This document shows positions 22,003 to 33,700 of a DNA stretch of 64,000 nucleotides, piece by piece. The stretch's first letter is position 1. Each line of letters starts with the position of its first letter. The notes under the pieces are model-generated. The model ran no database searches. It saw only the letters and a list, made by a program, of their open reading frames with translations, and was not told the DNA's origin. The translations under genes and the position numbers were made by a program. Where the stretch lies: NCBI GenBank assembly GCA_965153455.1, contig OZ234495.1, forward strand, positions 23,308,875 to 23,372,874. Reading direction: 5' to 3'. Origin of the DNA: Sphagnum compactum. Taxonomy: Eukaryota > Bryophyta > Sphagnopsida > Sphagnales.

Positions 22003-24072
22003 TCACATCCTACGTCTTTTCTTCTTTGTCGGTCTAGTGTGGAATTCTTCTATTGCTTCTTGGGCATGTTCCATATCGGATTCGGTCACCCAAGAAGCCT
22101 CTATTGCATGATATCCTTTCCACTTAACTAGGTATTCCCGCTCTCTTCCCCTAAGTTGCCTTGACTTGAGCACGGCCTCCACCTCAAACTCTGGTTCATT
22201 ATGAACCAAGTCGGGTGGGGGCCTTGAGTTTTGCTCACAATTAGGCCTTGAGGCATCACGGGAGACCGGCTTCAAAAGAGAAACATGAAATGTGGGATGA
22301 ACTCTAAAGTTTTCTGGTAGTTCTAACTTATAAGTGTCGGAAAGTTTCGTTTCCAACATTTTGAATGGACCTGCATATGGGCCCAAGAACTTATGACTTA
22401 ACCCTTCGGGCAACCGGAAGTTCTTGATGTTCAACCACACTTCATCCCCTTCTTGAAACTTCACCTCTCGTTGGGACTTGTCCGCAAAATCCTTGTACCT
22501 TTTGTGCGCCTTTTCCGAATTGGCCTTAGCCAACCCCCACAAGCGCCGCCTTTCTTCATCAAGTTGTTGGACCTTCGGCACTTCCTCACTTGCATCACTC
22601 GGGGTGTGTCCTTGTGCTGCCCAAGTCATGGGCACAATTGGTGATTTGCCCGTCACCATTTGGAATGGGGTGGACCCAGTTGCGGAATGTGCCGAGTTGT
22701 TGTAACAAAACTCGGCTAACTCCAAATGGTCCACCCAATCTTGTTGATCCGCCGCAACATAATTCCTTAGGAATTGTTGGATCACCAAGTTCACCCTCTC
22801 GGTTTGTCCATCGGTTTGGGGGCGGAAAGCAGTACTCATCTTGAGTTCCGACCCCATTCGCTTCCACAAGGCCCGCCAAAACTTACTTGTAAACTTCGGG
22901 TCTCGATCCGACACTATGTCCTTTAGAAGGCCATGATGCTTGAAAATGTGGGAGAAGAACAATCTTCCCGTCTCTTGAGCCGTGGCTTCATCCCTTGTGG
23001 GGATGAAGTGTGCCATTTTGCTAAATCGATCCACCACAACCATGATGGCATCGAACCCCTTTGAAGGGGGCAAACTTACCATGAAGTCCATTGACACATT
23101 TTCCCACGGCCCTTCGGGAATTGGCAAAGGTTGCAACAAACCCGCTTGCTTCTTGTTGAAGGTCCGGTTTTGTTGACAAGTTAAACAAGTCTTCACATAC
23201 TCCTCAGCACTATCCTTCAAGTTGGGCCAATAGTAGGACTTCTTTAGGAATGTTGTGGTGCGCTTTGCACCACCATGGCCTGCAAGTTGTCCATCATGAC
23301 ATTCCTTCAAAAGTGTGTCCCTTATCTTCCCTTCCGGCACATAGAGGCGATTTTGCTTGTACCACAATAATCCATTTCGCAAATGGAAGTGGGACTTGGC
23401 TCCATTTTGGATGCTTTGCTTTACCTCCTTGGCAAAGGCATCCCGACGGCTCGCTAGTCTAACTTCCTTTTGAAGTTCCGACTCTCCCACATACACCACT
23501 CTAAGTTGGTGTTTCCGACTCAAGGCATCGGGAACTATGTTCTCCTTTCCCGGCTTGTGCCGGATGTCCACATTGAACAAGGCCAATGTGTCTTGCCACC
23601 TTACTTGTTTTGATGACAACTTGGGTTGAGTGGAAAAGTATTTCAAGGTCACATTGTCGGTCCAAACCACCACATCTTTGGAGCCTATGTAGTGGCCCCA
23701 AGTCTTGAGACAATGTATGACCACCCACATTTCCTTCTCGTGTGTTGGCCACCTTCTCTCCGTCTCACTCAACTTCTTGCTTTCAAAGGCCACCGGTCTT
23801 CCATCTTGCACTATGACACCTTCAATTGCAAAGTCGGAGGCGTCGGAATGGATTTCAAAGTCCTTGTCGAAGTCGGGCAACTTCAACACCGGCACTTTCA
23901 TCAAAATGTCTTTCAATGTTTCAAAGGCTTCGTCGCATGCTTCATCCCAATCATAGGTGACGGCAGACTTCTTCAAGAGGTTTGTCAAAGGGGTCGCAAT
24001 TCTCGCAAAGTTCTTTATGAACTTGCGATAATAGGAGGCCAATCCCAAAAAGGATCTCAAGGCAGTTCCCAA
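22003..24072 (-). pseudogene. Gypsy pol: RNase H, integrase and chromodomain (689 codons)
   Basis: This is the 3' part of the pol polyprotein. It starts in the RT connection (RSFLGLASYYRKFIKNFA). RNase H then follows (FEIHSDASDFAIEGV to HKPGKENIVPDALSRK). The integrase zinc finger has HDGQLAGHGGAKRTT and CLTCQQ near residues 245-300. The integrase core has MDFMVSLPPSKGFDAIMVVV, SDRDPKFTSKFW and TDGQTERVN, which supply the D, D and E of the active site. A chromodomain at about residues 625-680 (YLVKWKGYHAIEASWV) would steer integration to heterochromatin marks. The frame is intact to the stop but is cut from RT by a small indel region around 24072-24190, so I call the polyprotein non-functional. 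Confidence 0.92.
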
Positions 24073-24151
24073 TCCAATATTGCCTTGACCTTATGATCAT
24101 CCATCATCAAACCCTCTTGAGTTATCTTATGTCCAAGAAAGTCTACTTCCG

Positions 24152-24997
24152 TCACCCCAAATTCGCACTTCTCAAGTTTGGCATACAACTTTTTTCCCTT
24201 AGCCTTTGGAACACCTTGCGAAGGTGCTCCGCATGCTCCTCCATGGAGCTACTATAAATCAAAATGTCGTCTATGTAGACGACCACAAAATCATCAAGCC
24301 ATTCGCGGAAAATGTCATTCATGAGAGTACAAAATGTGGCGGGTGCATTGGTGAGCCCAAAGGGCATCACCAAGAACTCATATGAGCCATACCTTGTGCG
24401 ACAAGCGGTCTTTTCTTCGTCCCCTTCCGCGATCCTTATTTGGTAATACCCCAAACGTAGATCAATTCTACTAAAAACCTTGGCTCCCGAGAGACGATCA
24501 AATAGATCATCGATGCGAGGTAAAGGATACCGATTTTTCACCGTTGCCTTGTTGAGTGCTCTATAATCAACACACATCCTCAAAGTCCCATCCTTCTTGT
24601 GAACAAAAAGGACGGGTGCCCCATATGGTGACTTGCTTGGTTTGATATAACCTTTCGCGAGGAGTTCCTCAAGTTGAACCTTGAGTTCTTTCAACTCTTC
24701 GTGGCTCATTCTATATGGGGCCTTGGCGGGAGGTTCCACTCCCGGTATCACTTCAATCGCATGATCAACTCGTCTTCTCGAGGGTAGGTTTTCGGGCAAC
24801 TCTTCAGGCATCACATCTGGGAACTCTTTCAAAACCTTCCTTATGCACTTGGCGGAAGTCACCAACTTGGTGGCTTCCTTGGGCTCATACTCATCCAACA
24901 CCCGCATGACACACATCATGCTAAAACCTCCCACGCATTCTCTTTCCCAAGCTTTTCCTAACATAAAGTGGATGGTTGGACCACCCACACAAGGCAA
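24152..24997 (-). pseudogene. Gypsy pol: reverse transcriptase segment
   Basis: This 281-codon frame carries all main RT boxes: [73 protein letters not shown] and the catalytic [12 protein letters not shown]. It overlaps the end of the gag-protease frame by about 40 bp in a different frame. It goes out of frame in a T-run near 24187-24195, where the conserved LEKCEF-type segment is garbled. A second break near 24072-24085 separates it from the RNase H frame. The upstream overlap might be a natural frameshift, but the downstream breaks look like damage. Confidence 0.9.
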
Positions 24998-26472
24998 CTC
25001 ATTGCCTTGACTCGCATAATCCCACTTTTAGATGGGATTCTAACTAACCTATTATGCCCTTCTATGAGCACATTGTTTTGGGTAATGAACTCCATTCCCA
25101 AAATGCAATCCATTCCACCCAAAGTGGAAACCAACAAGTCTACCTTTCCTCTCCAATTTCCCAATTGGAGAGGCACTCCCTTTGCTTGTAAAGTAGTTGG
25201 ATGGGGAACCCCATCCGCGAAGTGCACCTCGATGGGTGCCTTGAGCTCCTCCAAGTGGACCTCCATCCTTTCGGCGCTTTCCCGAGTTATGAAGTTGTGT
25301 GAGGCCCTTGTGTCCAAAAGACATAAAATATCCTGCTTAGCAATCTTCCCCTTCAAGAAGATAAGTCGATTGCATTCCGGTTGGGCTAAATTGGCTTTGA
25401 GAGCAAGTACCTTAGAGCTCCCACTCCCCGGTTTGGATTTGGGACAATCTTTGGAGTAATGCCCCACCTCGTTGCAATTGAAACATGCTCCCTTGGGTTT
25501 TGCTCCAAAATCTCCCTTGGGTTGGCTCCCTTTGAAAGGAGCCCCCTTCTTCACAAAACTCCCTTTTGGTTTGAACCCCGAGCCTTGGAATTGTTTGGCC
25601 TTATCCTTGGTTGGGCTACCTTGCCCCCGGTTCCATTCCCCCTCATGCCTTGGTTTCTTGTGAAGGAACTTGTTGTCCTTCTTGAACCCGGATTTGTCGC
25701 TCCGCCCCACATCCGAGAAGTTCTCCACTTTCGTGATGGCTTCGGATAATGAAGTGGGCCAACTCTCCTCAAGCTTTCGCTTGGCCCAAGTTGGAAGCCC
25801 CATCACAAATTGGCACACACGGTCCAACTCATGCATGTGCCGGATTTCAAGCATGAGCTCGGAATAAGCCCTCACATATTGCCTCAAATTTTCATTTGTG
25901 GCATTCACAAGGTCACGGAGCTTGCACCGCGAGATGTAGTCGGAATTCCTTGGAACAAATTCCGACTCAAGGCATTCCTTAAAGAACTCCCAAGTATACC
26001 CATGGTTCTTCCCTTCCTCTTGTCTCACCGTCCGCCACCATATGGCGACATAGCCTTTCAAGTAGGATTGGGCAAGCTCCACGGCGGAATGCCGTCCAAC
26101 CTTGGCGGCATGTATATAGTCATCCATCTCCACAAGCCAAGCATCCACAATCTTCCGGTCGCGGGCACCATCGAAGTTCCCGGGCTTGGCCGGTTGAAAC
26201 CTTTCACCCTTGGAGGTCCCCGTTTTGAGGGCCGCCACCAACTCACCAAAGTCGGGCCTATTCATCTTGAGGAGGACTTCAAGTTACTCCGGGGTGAATA
26301 GGACCGAGCTCCGTTGTTCCTCCTCACTCTCGGGTCTCACTTCGGGCTTGTCTTGGTCCTCCCGAAAATTTGGTTCCTCCTCCCCAATTGATTCCAGCGG
26401 GCCTACTAGGTCTTTGACGTGTTCCTCGGACCTAGGCTCGGGAGCTTGCTTCCGGTTCTTCTTGGGTGCCAT
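24958..26472 (-). pseudogene. Gypsy gag and protease, interrupted by one in-frame stop
   Basis: The frame opens with MAPKKNRKQAPEPRSEEHVK at 26472 and meets a TAA near 26284-26286. It stays open in the same phase from there to 24958. The gag capsid region includes WWRTVRQEEGKN and YVRAYSELMLEIRHM. The zinc knuckle CFNCNEVGHYSKDCPK has the CX2CX4HX4C spacing. The protease box reads LLDTRASHNFI where DTGAS is usual, so the active-site Gly is replaced by Arg. Both changes argue against activity, although stop-codon readthrough at the TAA cannot be excluded. Confidence 0.9.
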
Positions 26473-26507
26473 CCCAAATTCCCAAGAAGTAAGTCGAGCT
26501 TCACCTT

Positions 26508-26521
26508 GAGCTCTGATACCA
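26508..26521 (-). promoter_or_regulatory. Primer-binding site for initiator-Met tRNA
   Basis: On the minus strand TGGTATCAGAGCTC lies 2 nt inside the 5' LTR. It begins with the TGGTATCAGAGC complement of the plant initiator-Met tRNA 3' end, the usual primer of plant gypsy elements. Confidence 0.9.
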
Positions 26522-26523
26522 CG

Positions 26524-27342
26524 TGACGCGCTCCTAAGTCCCTTGTTGAACCCACTTGAGGGTTCAACTATGTAGAGTTACGGAAAGTTGGGACTTGGGG
26601 GCCGCTCTCGACTTCCAGCACTAAAGAGGGGTAGAGGGGCGTGCTAGAAGTCCCGGGATTAGACTAGGAAGAGGACAAGCGTTTCACCTACTCAAATCTG
26701 CATCAAAACCAACCCCAAGTTGGTTAGAACTCATTCTGCACCCTTTTGGTGTTGGAACAAGCCACGGGCTAACTCGAACTCACTTGATTCACCACGGCCC
26801 GGACTCGGGGGAAGCCATCACCTTCCCCCATATAGTATACTCTGCAGCTCTCCGCCGAGGCTACATCCGAATGACACTTTTTCCCGAGACTCCCAAGTTG
26901 GAGTCCCGAAACTGTCCCGGGTTGGAGTTCCAAAACTTTGGGAGCTCGTAGTTCCCAGCTCTGACCTCCGATTGGAGTGAGGTCTAAACCAAAGTTGTAG
27001 CCCTCTTCAAGAGCTTTCCAACGCCATGTTGCGCTCCTTCAGGCAACGTCGAGAAAGGGTCGATTCCTGACTTTTAGTGGTCGGGAGTCAAACTGCCAGT
27101 TTGACTCCCGGCCCTTCTTTTGCCCATAACTTGGGCTGTAGATGTCCAAATTGCCAATGCGAGGGCATTTTAGACATCTACACTTCAAGACCTTTCCATT
27201 GATATAAAGAACACCCCAAGGCGAGGTGTTTTGACCCCCTGTAATTGCTTCTGAGTTTTCAGGAGTCCCGGAGGACTCCAACTTCCCACTTTTGGGAGTG
27301 TGGGCTTCACCCTCACACTTAGTTCAAAGTGGGGTTGCGACA
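26524..27342 (-). repeat. 5' LTR of the chromodomain gypsy element
   Basis: This is 819 bp, reading TGTCGCAACCCC through to its end next to the primer-binding site on the minus strand. It is collinear with 19562-20380 with no length difference. Confidence 0.95.
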
Positions 27343-27803
27343 AATAATGTTCTCTCCCATCTAAACACATTCAACTAAACCATAATTTTCCACTACAATG
27401 CCAAATTGTTGAAATTTGGCATTTTGCATGGGACATTATTTCATGAGTAACACGCTACTTTGAATGTAGTTTTAGCTATTGATTTGAATGGAATCTGGTA
27501 CCATTCTTAAAAAAACTAGTATTCATACTCATGAAGAAATAAAACTTTTCAAGTGAAGTTCAATTATTTCAACTAATATTTTGGGGTCCTTCAACAATCA
27601 ATTGACATTGTATTGAAAAGCTATTAATCAAAGGCCTAAGTTGACAACTACTTTAACCATAATATATAGTGAGGTTGTAAAAATGTTTCAATTCGTTTTG
27701 ATGAAATAATAAAAAAACCCCTAATTGTGTTATATACATTCATTTGAATTCCCAAAATTTGCAATAAAGGCTATAAGAGTCTATGTTTCAATAATAAACA
27801 CAC

Positions 27804-28509
27804 TTAGAGAGGAAGCACCTCTGGCACCCTCCAACTCGTTGTCTTGACTATTCCAAAGAATGATGATGTAGAATACACTCCAAAGTTGGATGAACTTGGA
27901 TGATGATCACCACTCATCATGGTTTCACATTTTTTGTAGGTGAGCTGCATACTTTGTGATTCCCCAAAGTTTGTGATTTTGGCTAGAATATGGGCACCAT
28001 GATGGGTCACCAACACATTGGATACTTTTAAATCTCATGGAAAATGCCCTTCTTGTGTAAATATGCCATGCATGTTGCAATTTGGGAAATGATGTTTAAT
28101 GCTACATGTTGTGGGAATGGTGGATTCTTGCCTTGCTCCTCGATAAGTTGATGCAAATCTCCATCCAATTGTTCCATCACAATCATGCTTCCATCATCAT
28201 CTACACAAAAACCTACTAATAGCACAATATGTGGGCGTCTAAGTTTTGAAACTATTGCTCTTTTTGTAGTACATGGATGTTATTTGATTTTACAATTTTG
28301 ACAATTAGTTTACAACCAAGCCAAGATGCTTCATGCACTACCCCATAGGTGCCCTTTCCAATTTGTTTCCCAACCTTAATATCTTGTGGATTTATCCTCA
28401 TATCAAAAGGAAACACTTCTTTTGATTGTGTGACTCCTTCACAAAATAGTGCATGTTCCTTTTGTTCATGATCTTTATTCACAATGGTGTTTGCATGCTG
28501 CACATGCAC
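27804..28509 (-). pseudogene. Protein kinase pseudogene, N-terminal and central segments
   Basis: Minus-strand frames show a Ser/Thr or Tyr-like (TKL-type) kinase domain. They include the glycine loop VGKQIGKGTYGVVHEASW, then KLIVKI (subdomain II Lys), LLVGFCVDDDGSMIVMEQLD, and VALNIISQIATCMAYLHKKG. The catalytic-loop codons CAT AGA GAT are expected here. The sequence instead reads CATGAGATTTAAAAG, which fits a 1-nt deletion that destroys HRD and shifts the frame into VSNVLV. The metal-binding DFG reads NFG (KITNFGES). A WRVPEV remnant of the APE motif follows. The rest of the domain lies across the gypsy insertion at 19356-19561. The gene is therefore dead by several independent lesions. The flank at 27343-27803 shows nothing readable. 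Confidence 0.85.
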
Positions 28510-30555
28510 AATTTGTAAAACCTAATATTTTGGCAACATGAATAATTTTTTCACAAACCACATGATGTAAAATGCAATAAAGACAACTACTAACTATCAT
28601 TATCTTGCATGCCTTACCCATTGTACATGTACAAAGAACAATCCTTAAAATAAAATTTGTGTCAAGCATGTTTCCATACCCATCATGAAGTGTGTTTGAA
28701 AATGACATTCAAGAAAAAGCACAATCCAAAGTGTGATTTTGATGTCATGTGTCCATCGTGAGCATGTGTCACTTTTAACCATCTCTACATCATTTGCTTG
28801 TATCCATTGTTTTGATCCTACATTACAAGAGAATGTGGTTTTTCTAACACAAAAAGTCGTGTGTCATGACACGTGTGAAGTAAACTTTGTGATTTCATCC
28901 CTTACAATATACAATGTGTGATGTTTATTGTGACATGTATTACATTAAGAGGGAAAATTTGACATTAGATAATGGTTGGCATGTAATTTTTGCAAGTAGA
29001 AAACCCATATTCTCTTGAAGTGCTAACATTATATTGTGAATAATATATGAAAAAAAGGACGTACCTTGGAGGTGTTCATCTCTTAGTTAAACATGGATCA
29101 CGTCAATCTAATTTGTTTGTAAGACTCCAACATGTGGAGCTTCACATTGTCTTCACCTCATGATATTCAAACTTGATTAAAAAATCCCCTTTTGTAGTGC
29201 ATTGATCTGACAACATAAACCAAGATGTGAACATTCAAAGTTCTTCACATTCATCATGATGACTTGTTTCAAGATGGGGATTTTTTTGCTCGAAACCAAC
29301 AACAAAAGAATAATGTATGGTAGGATGACTAGAAATGTAATAGTTCAAGCATACATATGTATGATTGGCCCATCTAATGAAATACACTTTGGATTAATTA
29401 TGAAAGGTGTGTCCTCACATCAAATAGGGACCATCGAAGGTTGGTTTCTTTAAGTGATCATACAATTTTCTTTTGAAGACCTAATAGGGAGGATGTAACT
29501 TTTTTCAATTGGTCACAACACTAATATTACACAATTTATGATCTTGTGTTGTATGTATGATAGGTGGAAACGGACCCAAAAGCATTTCAAATTCATTTTG
29601 GAAATCACCAAAATGAAATGCAAAGGAATTTGAAAACTCCACATTGGAGGTTACATCAAACTACTTGGGATGGCAAGAGTAGCTACTCATCCATCCAATC
29701 ATGGATTAAGGGTCCATTTGCACAAATACTTGCAAATATTTCTAGCCACTCTCTTTGTTTAGGCCACCATGGATTCCTTGAAGTGGATTGTGGATTTCCA
29801 AACTTTCAAGCATGAAGGTGCACCTAATGCCGTTGGGACTTAGTGGATTAGTGCAAGTTTTAGGCCTTAAACCCTAAACTTTTCAAATAAAATGCAAGTC
29901 CAACAGTTGGATGCCCCCTAACAATTAACCATTTTTATATGGAATGTGGACATAACTTACACAACTTTGCAAAAATTGAATTCAAGTTGCTCCTTGGTTG
30001 AGGCAACTTCAAGGCCTTGCAATACTTTGAACTCTTGCCATGTTTGCTCCTTTCCTTTTATTATTCCCGCACTAAATTGATTTTCCTCCATATGCAATGG
30101 CCACAGACAAGAGGTTGGTCACACTCACTACTTACTTCCAATTGAAGTCCCAACTTCCCACCCAGTAAAAATGAGTTGTAAATGTTTTGCGGTTATGTTT
30201 TGTACCCTGCTTCTACCCAGGCTTGTATACATGGGTAAATCCATATTCTACACAAGTGGTGGTGGATAATTTGCCTTGGCTCTCACCTTGACCAGACTTC
30301 AAACTCTGGTTATGCCCCCCCATCCAAGGCCCTTACTACATGTAAAGAACTAGAAAGTTTCTTTCCAGCAGCATGACAAAGAAAAAAAAGAAAAAAAACC
30401 ATAGATATGTAAAAGAAAGGAAAGGAGAAACCTTGCAAAGGGTAAGGTCCTGCCCTCAAAGTAAGCTACTTTCAACCAGTTTTTGGAGAAAATCTGACCC
30501 TTTTTCAAAGGCGCCCTCCAACTACACAGTGAAATCTACTTCTTTACAACTTTTA
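28510..30555. other. AT-rich interval, no gene recognised
   Basis: Open frames at 29256-29453 and 29564-29815 (plus) and 28475-28708 (minus) have no recognisable motif. The last could be 5' sequence of the kinase pseudogene. Nothing else is supported. Confidence 0.4.
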
Positions 30556-30581
30556 GAGCATGTCCACCAACAGTGAGTATG

Positions 30582-30768
30582 TGACCGTGCAAAAATCTTT
30601 CTCACACCCAAGTTTTCGTTACTTGTTCTTTTCCAACCCCACCCATTACAATTGGAACTGGCAAAAATCTTTCTCACACCCAAGTTTTCGTTACTAGTTC
30701 TTTTCCAACCCCACCCATTACAACTGAAACTGGCAAAAATCTTTCTCACACCCAAGTTTTCGTTACTA
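30582..30768. repeat. 72-bp minisatellite, left part
   Basis: About 2.5 units of a 72-bp repeat containing TTCTTTTCCAACCCCACCCA and ATCTTTCTCACACCCAAG. The unit boundary word TTACTAGTT or TTACTTGTT recurs at 72-bp spacing. The array stops at TA (30767-30768), where the Tc1/pogo-like transposon begins, and resumes at 34304 in register. Confidence 0.95.
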
Positions 30769-33700
30769 TCGTATCGCCGCGCTCGTTTCACACCACCCGG
30801 TGCGAAATATTTAATTTTGGACGATTTTCATTTTCGCATCGACCCACAAATAATTAATTACAATGGTCTGTCATTTCACACTTCAATGGGTCTGCCGGAA
30901 TTGGGGCGGGCCGCGGCCCGCCGGTCGCCGGGCTGGCCGCCATTTCATTGAAACCAACTTTCCGGTGAGCCTGAGCGACTCGGAGTCACGTTCTGCTCAG
31001 GCTAAAGATCAGAGAAGCTCAGGCTTGCTTCAACTTGAATCACATTTTAGGAAACTTGAGAGAAGAGCAGCTGAAGGGGGCGCACTGGGTAGGTCATGGC
31101 TACTGCCATGATCACCAACTTCTTCAAGAAAGCCACACCTGCTGATATTGAGGAGCAAAAGAAGCGAGATGCGGTGTATTGGGCGAAAAGGAAGGAGGAG
31201 GAGGCTGAGAAGCTTGCTAGGGATGAGGAGCGGCGAGTGGCATCTCAAAAGGCAAAGAGGCCTGTAGGAAGACCCAAGATGAAGTGTCAACCTAACGTGG
31301 TGCTCATTTCTCCTATTGAGGAGGTAGAAGTAGAAGAGCCGATAGCTACCCAACCCCTAACTAAGAAGAGTAGATGTGGAGGTAGCTATTCGAGGTGGGG
31401 CAACCCTGATCTGTGGCCTCTCATTGCCCAGGCTGTTGCGTTGCATCCACGATCCTTCACAGACGCTCTCAACCACTTGCAACACATCAAGAAGCCTGGC
31501 AGAATTGGAAGCCCATTTGACGCGCTAACGATCAGCACCATGAAGGGTTGGTATGCAAAGGATCAAGGGACGGGGCATTGGTTTCTCAAAGATGATACGC
31601 GGGAGAAGATCGGCCTAATGGCAGCAAAGAAAGCCGCGCAGGTGCGCCGCAACACGGAGAAGCCTAGAGGCATTCTCAAGGATCACCCCGAGACAGCCAG
31701 CCAGATTGTTGATTGTCACAAAGGCATGCGCATGGCTGGCCAGCAGATTGACAGCTCAATCATCAGAACCACGATCCAGGGTGTGATCGCTGTGGGGGCT
31801 CTTGAGCTGTTTGACAGGGTGGTTGGCAAGGACAAGGACGATCAACTTGTCAAGTTTAGTGTCTCTAAAACGTTCGCCAAAGCTTTTGCTCAGAGGCACC
31901 TTGGCTGGACTTGGCGACGGACTACGGGGGCAGCCAGGAAGCTTCCTGAGGAGTGGGTTGTTCAGGGGGAGGAGATGGCATTTCGGGTTACGGCGCTCTG
32001 TTCGATGCATTTAGTCCCAGACTGCCTTGTGGTCAACTCTGACCAGACGGGAGTGCACCTGAAGCCTTTCTCAGAACGGACGTATGAAGTCAAGGGGGCA
32101 AAGCAGGTGCTCAATTTGGGGAAGGAGGATAAGCGTCAGTTCACAGTGCTTGGGAGCGCTGCAGCAGATGGGGTCTTGCTTCCTCTTCAAATTGTGTTCC
32201 AGGGAAAGACGGGGCAGGTCTTACCAAAGAATGCAGCTGCAGTGATAGCCGCTTCAGAGGGGTGGCACCTCACCCACAGTGCCAATCATTGGTCTACCCA
32301 GGAGACCATGAGAAGCTTCGTTCAGAAGGTGTTGCACCCATACTTCGAGGGGAAGTGCTTTGATCTTGGGTTGAATCTTCTGACGCAGCGAATGATCTGG
32401 CTGATCGACTGTTGGTCAGTGCACATCTCAGCCGAGTTTAGAGGGTTCATGAAGGAGAATTTCCCCCACATTCTCCTCCTCTTTGTGCCAGCCAACTGTA
32501 CCTCTAAGCTCCAAGTGATGGACGTAATTTTCCAGCGGCCATTTAAGCATGCAATCCACGAGCTCTACAATTAGTTCCAGGCAGCAGAGATAGCCAAGCA
32601 GATCAAAGCAGGGGTTGATCCAAGCAAAGTTAAGCTTCAAACAACGGCAGCTCAGCTCAGGGGTGAGGTCATGGGCTTCCTTAGGGGCGCCTGGCTGCAA
32701 GTGCGGGCGCAAGATGCTCTGATCAGGAAGGGGTTTGCCATGTGCAAACTGGGACGCATCCAGGATGCTGCATTCCAGCGGGAGGCAATGTTGGAGTGCT
32801 TCAAGCAGAAGCTCCTCAAGGACATGGAGGCCCCAGATCATGTATCCTGGGACGAGGATGTGGTGGCGGGGCCTGATGGCCACAGGGATCCAGCCGACTT
32901 GGCTCTGTCTGGTAAGATTATTTCCTTGGAGCTATAAAGAGTTTCAAGCCTTGGGCATTTGTTCTGAACAATTGTGTGCATTGCAAAGTTACTATCCTAG
33001 CTCAGTTTGAACAGTAGCTTGTCAACTTGCGTCAAGTAGAGCTGGAGTGATATGATTTCAGCACCAACGAATTTGTTTGTCCAGCTCAGTTACAATTTCA
33101 GCTCATTTTTGAAAGTGGCAATCTATCTATCCAAGCCTAGGCTTGTTAGTTTGCCGTAAGACAATGGAGATGACAAGATGCTGGGGAGAAATTGGTTACG
33201 TATTATGTTATCTGGTGGTTATGTGGTTATCTTCTGAACATTATAAGTTAATCAACCTGCTTACAGGTTTGCTGTTTGAAGAAGTGATGCAAGGCTACAT
33301 GGAAACTGACCCCAGCTTGGAGGAGATGGAGCTGGATGATGAGGCTGATTTGGCCGACTGGGAGGCCGACGAGTTTGTGTGAAGAATTTGCTGAATTTCA
33401 GGTGGGCAAGATTAAAAAAATAGTGTCTCTGTTCTGCATTCAGTGAGCTTTTCATCATCTTTGCTCTGAATCATTCCAACTATCGATCAATGTGGTGGTT
33501 GATCGTGAGTGGTTCTGATTGTTTGACAACTCTCCTGACCCATTTCTCTTCCCAGAATTGCTTCGAGCTGTCGAATCTAGGTACCGTATGTCAGTGGGTT
33601 TGATTTGGAAAGTCAACATGCTTGTTTCCTAGATTTTGTAATTCACTGATTACTTGTCATTGATCAAAAACTTTTGGGCAAAGCTCGAACGGTTGATTCG

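Larger units (their letters stand above)
19562..27342 (-). mobile_element. Complete chromodomain Ty3/gypsy retrotransposon (chromovirus), 7.78 kb, minus strand
   Basis: Two 819-bp LTRs (19562-20380 and 26524-27342) flank, in minus-strand order: a primer-binding site matching initiator-Met tRNA, gag with a zinc knuckle, protease, reverse transcriptase, RNase H, integrase with a C-terminal chromodomain, and a polypurine tract. By eye the LTRs differ at about 15 positions (about 1.8 %), nearly all transitions, so insertion was fairly recent. The flanks are GATAA (19557-19561) and AATAA (27343-27347), a 5-bp duplication with one mismatch. It inserted into an already damaged kinase gene. Its polyprotein has one in-frame stop, a changed protease motif and at least two frameshifts. 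A solo LTR is nested at 20748-21567. Confidence 0.95.
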
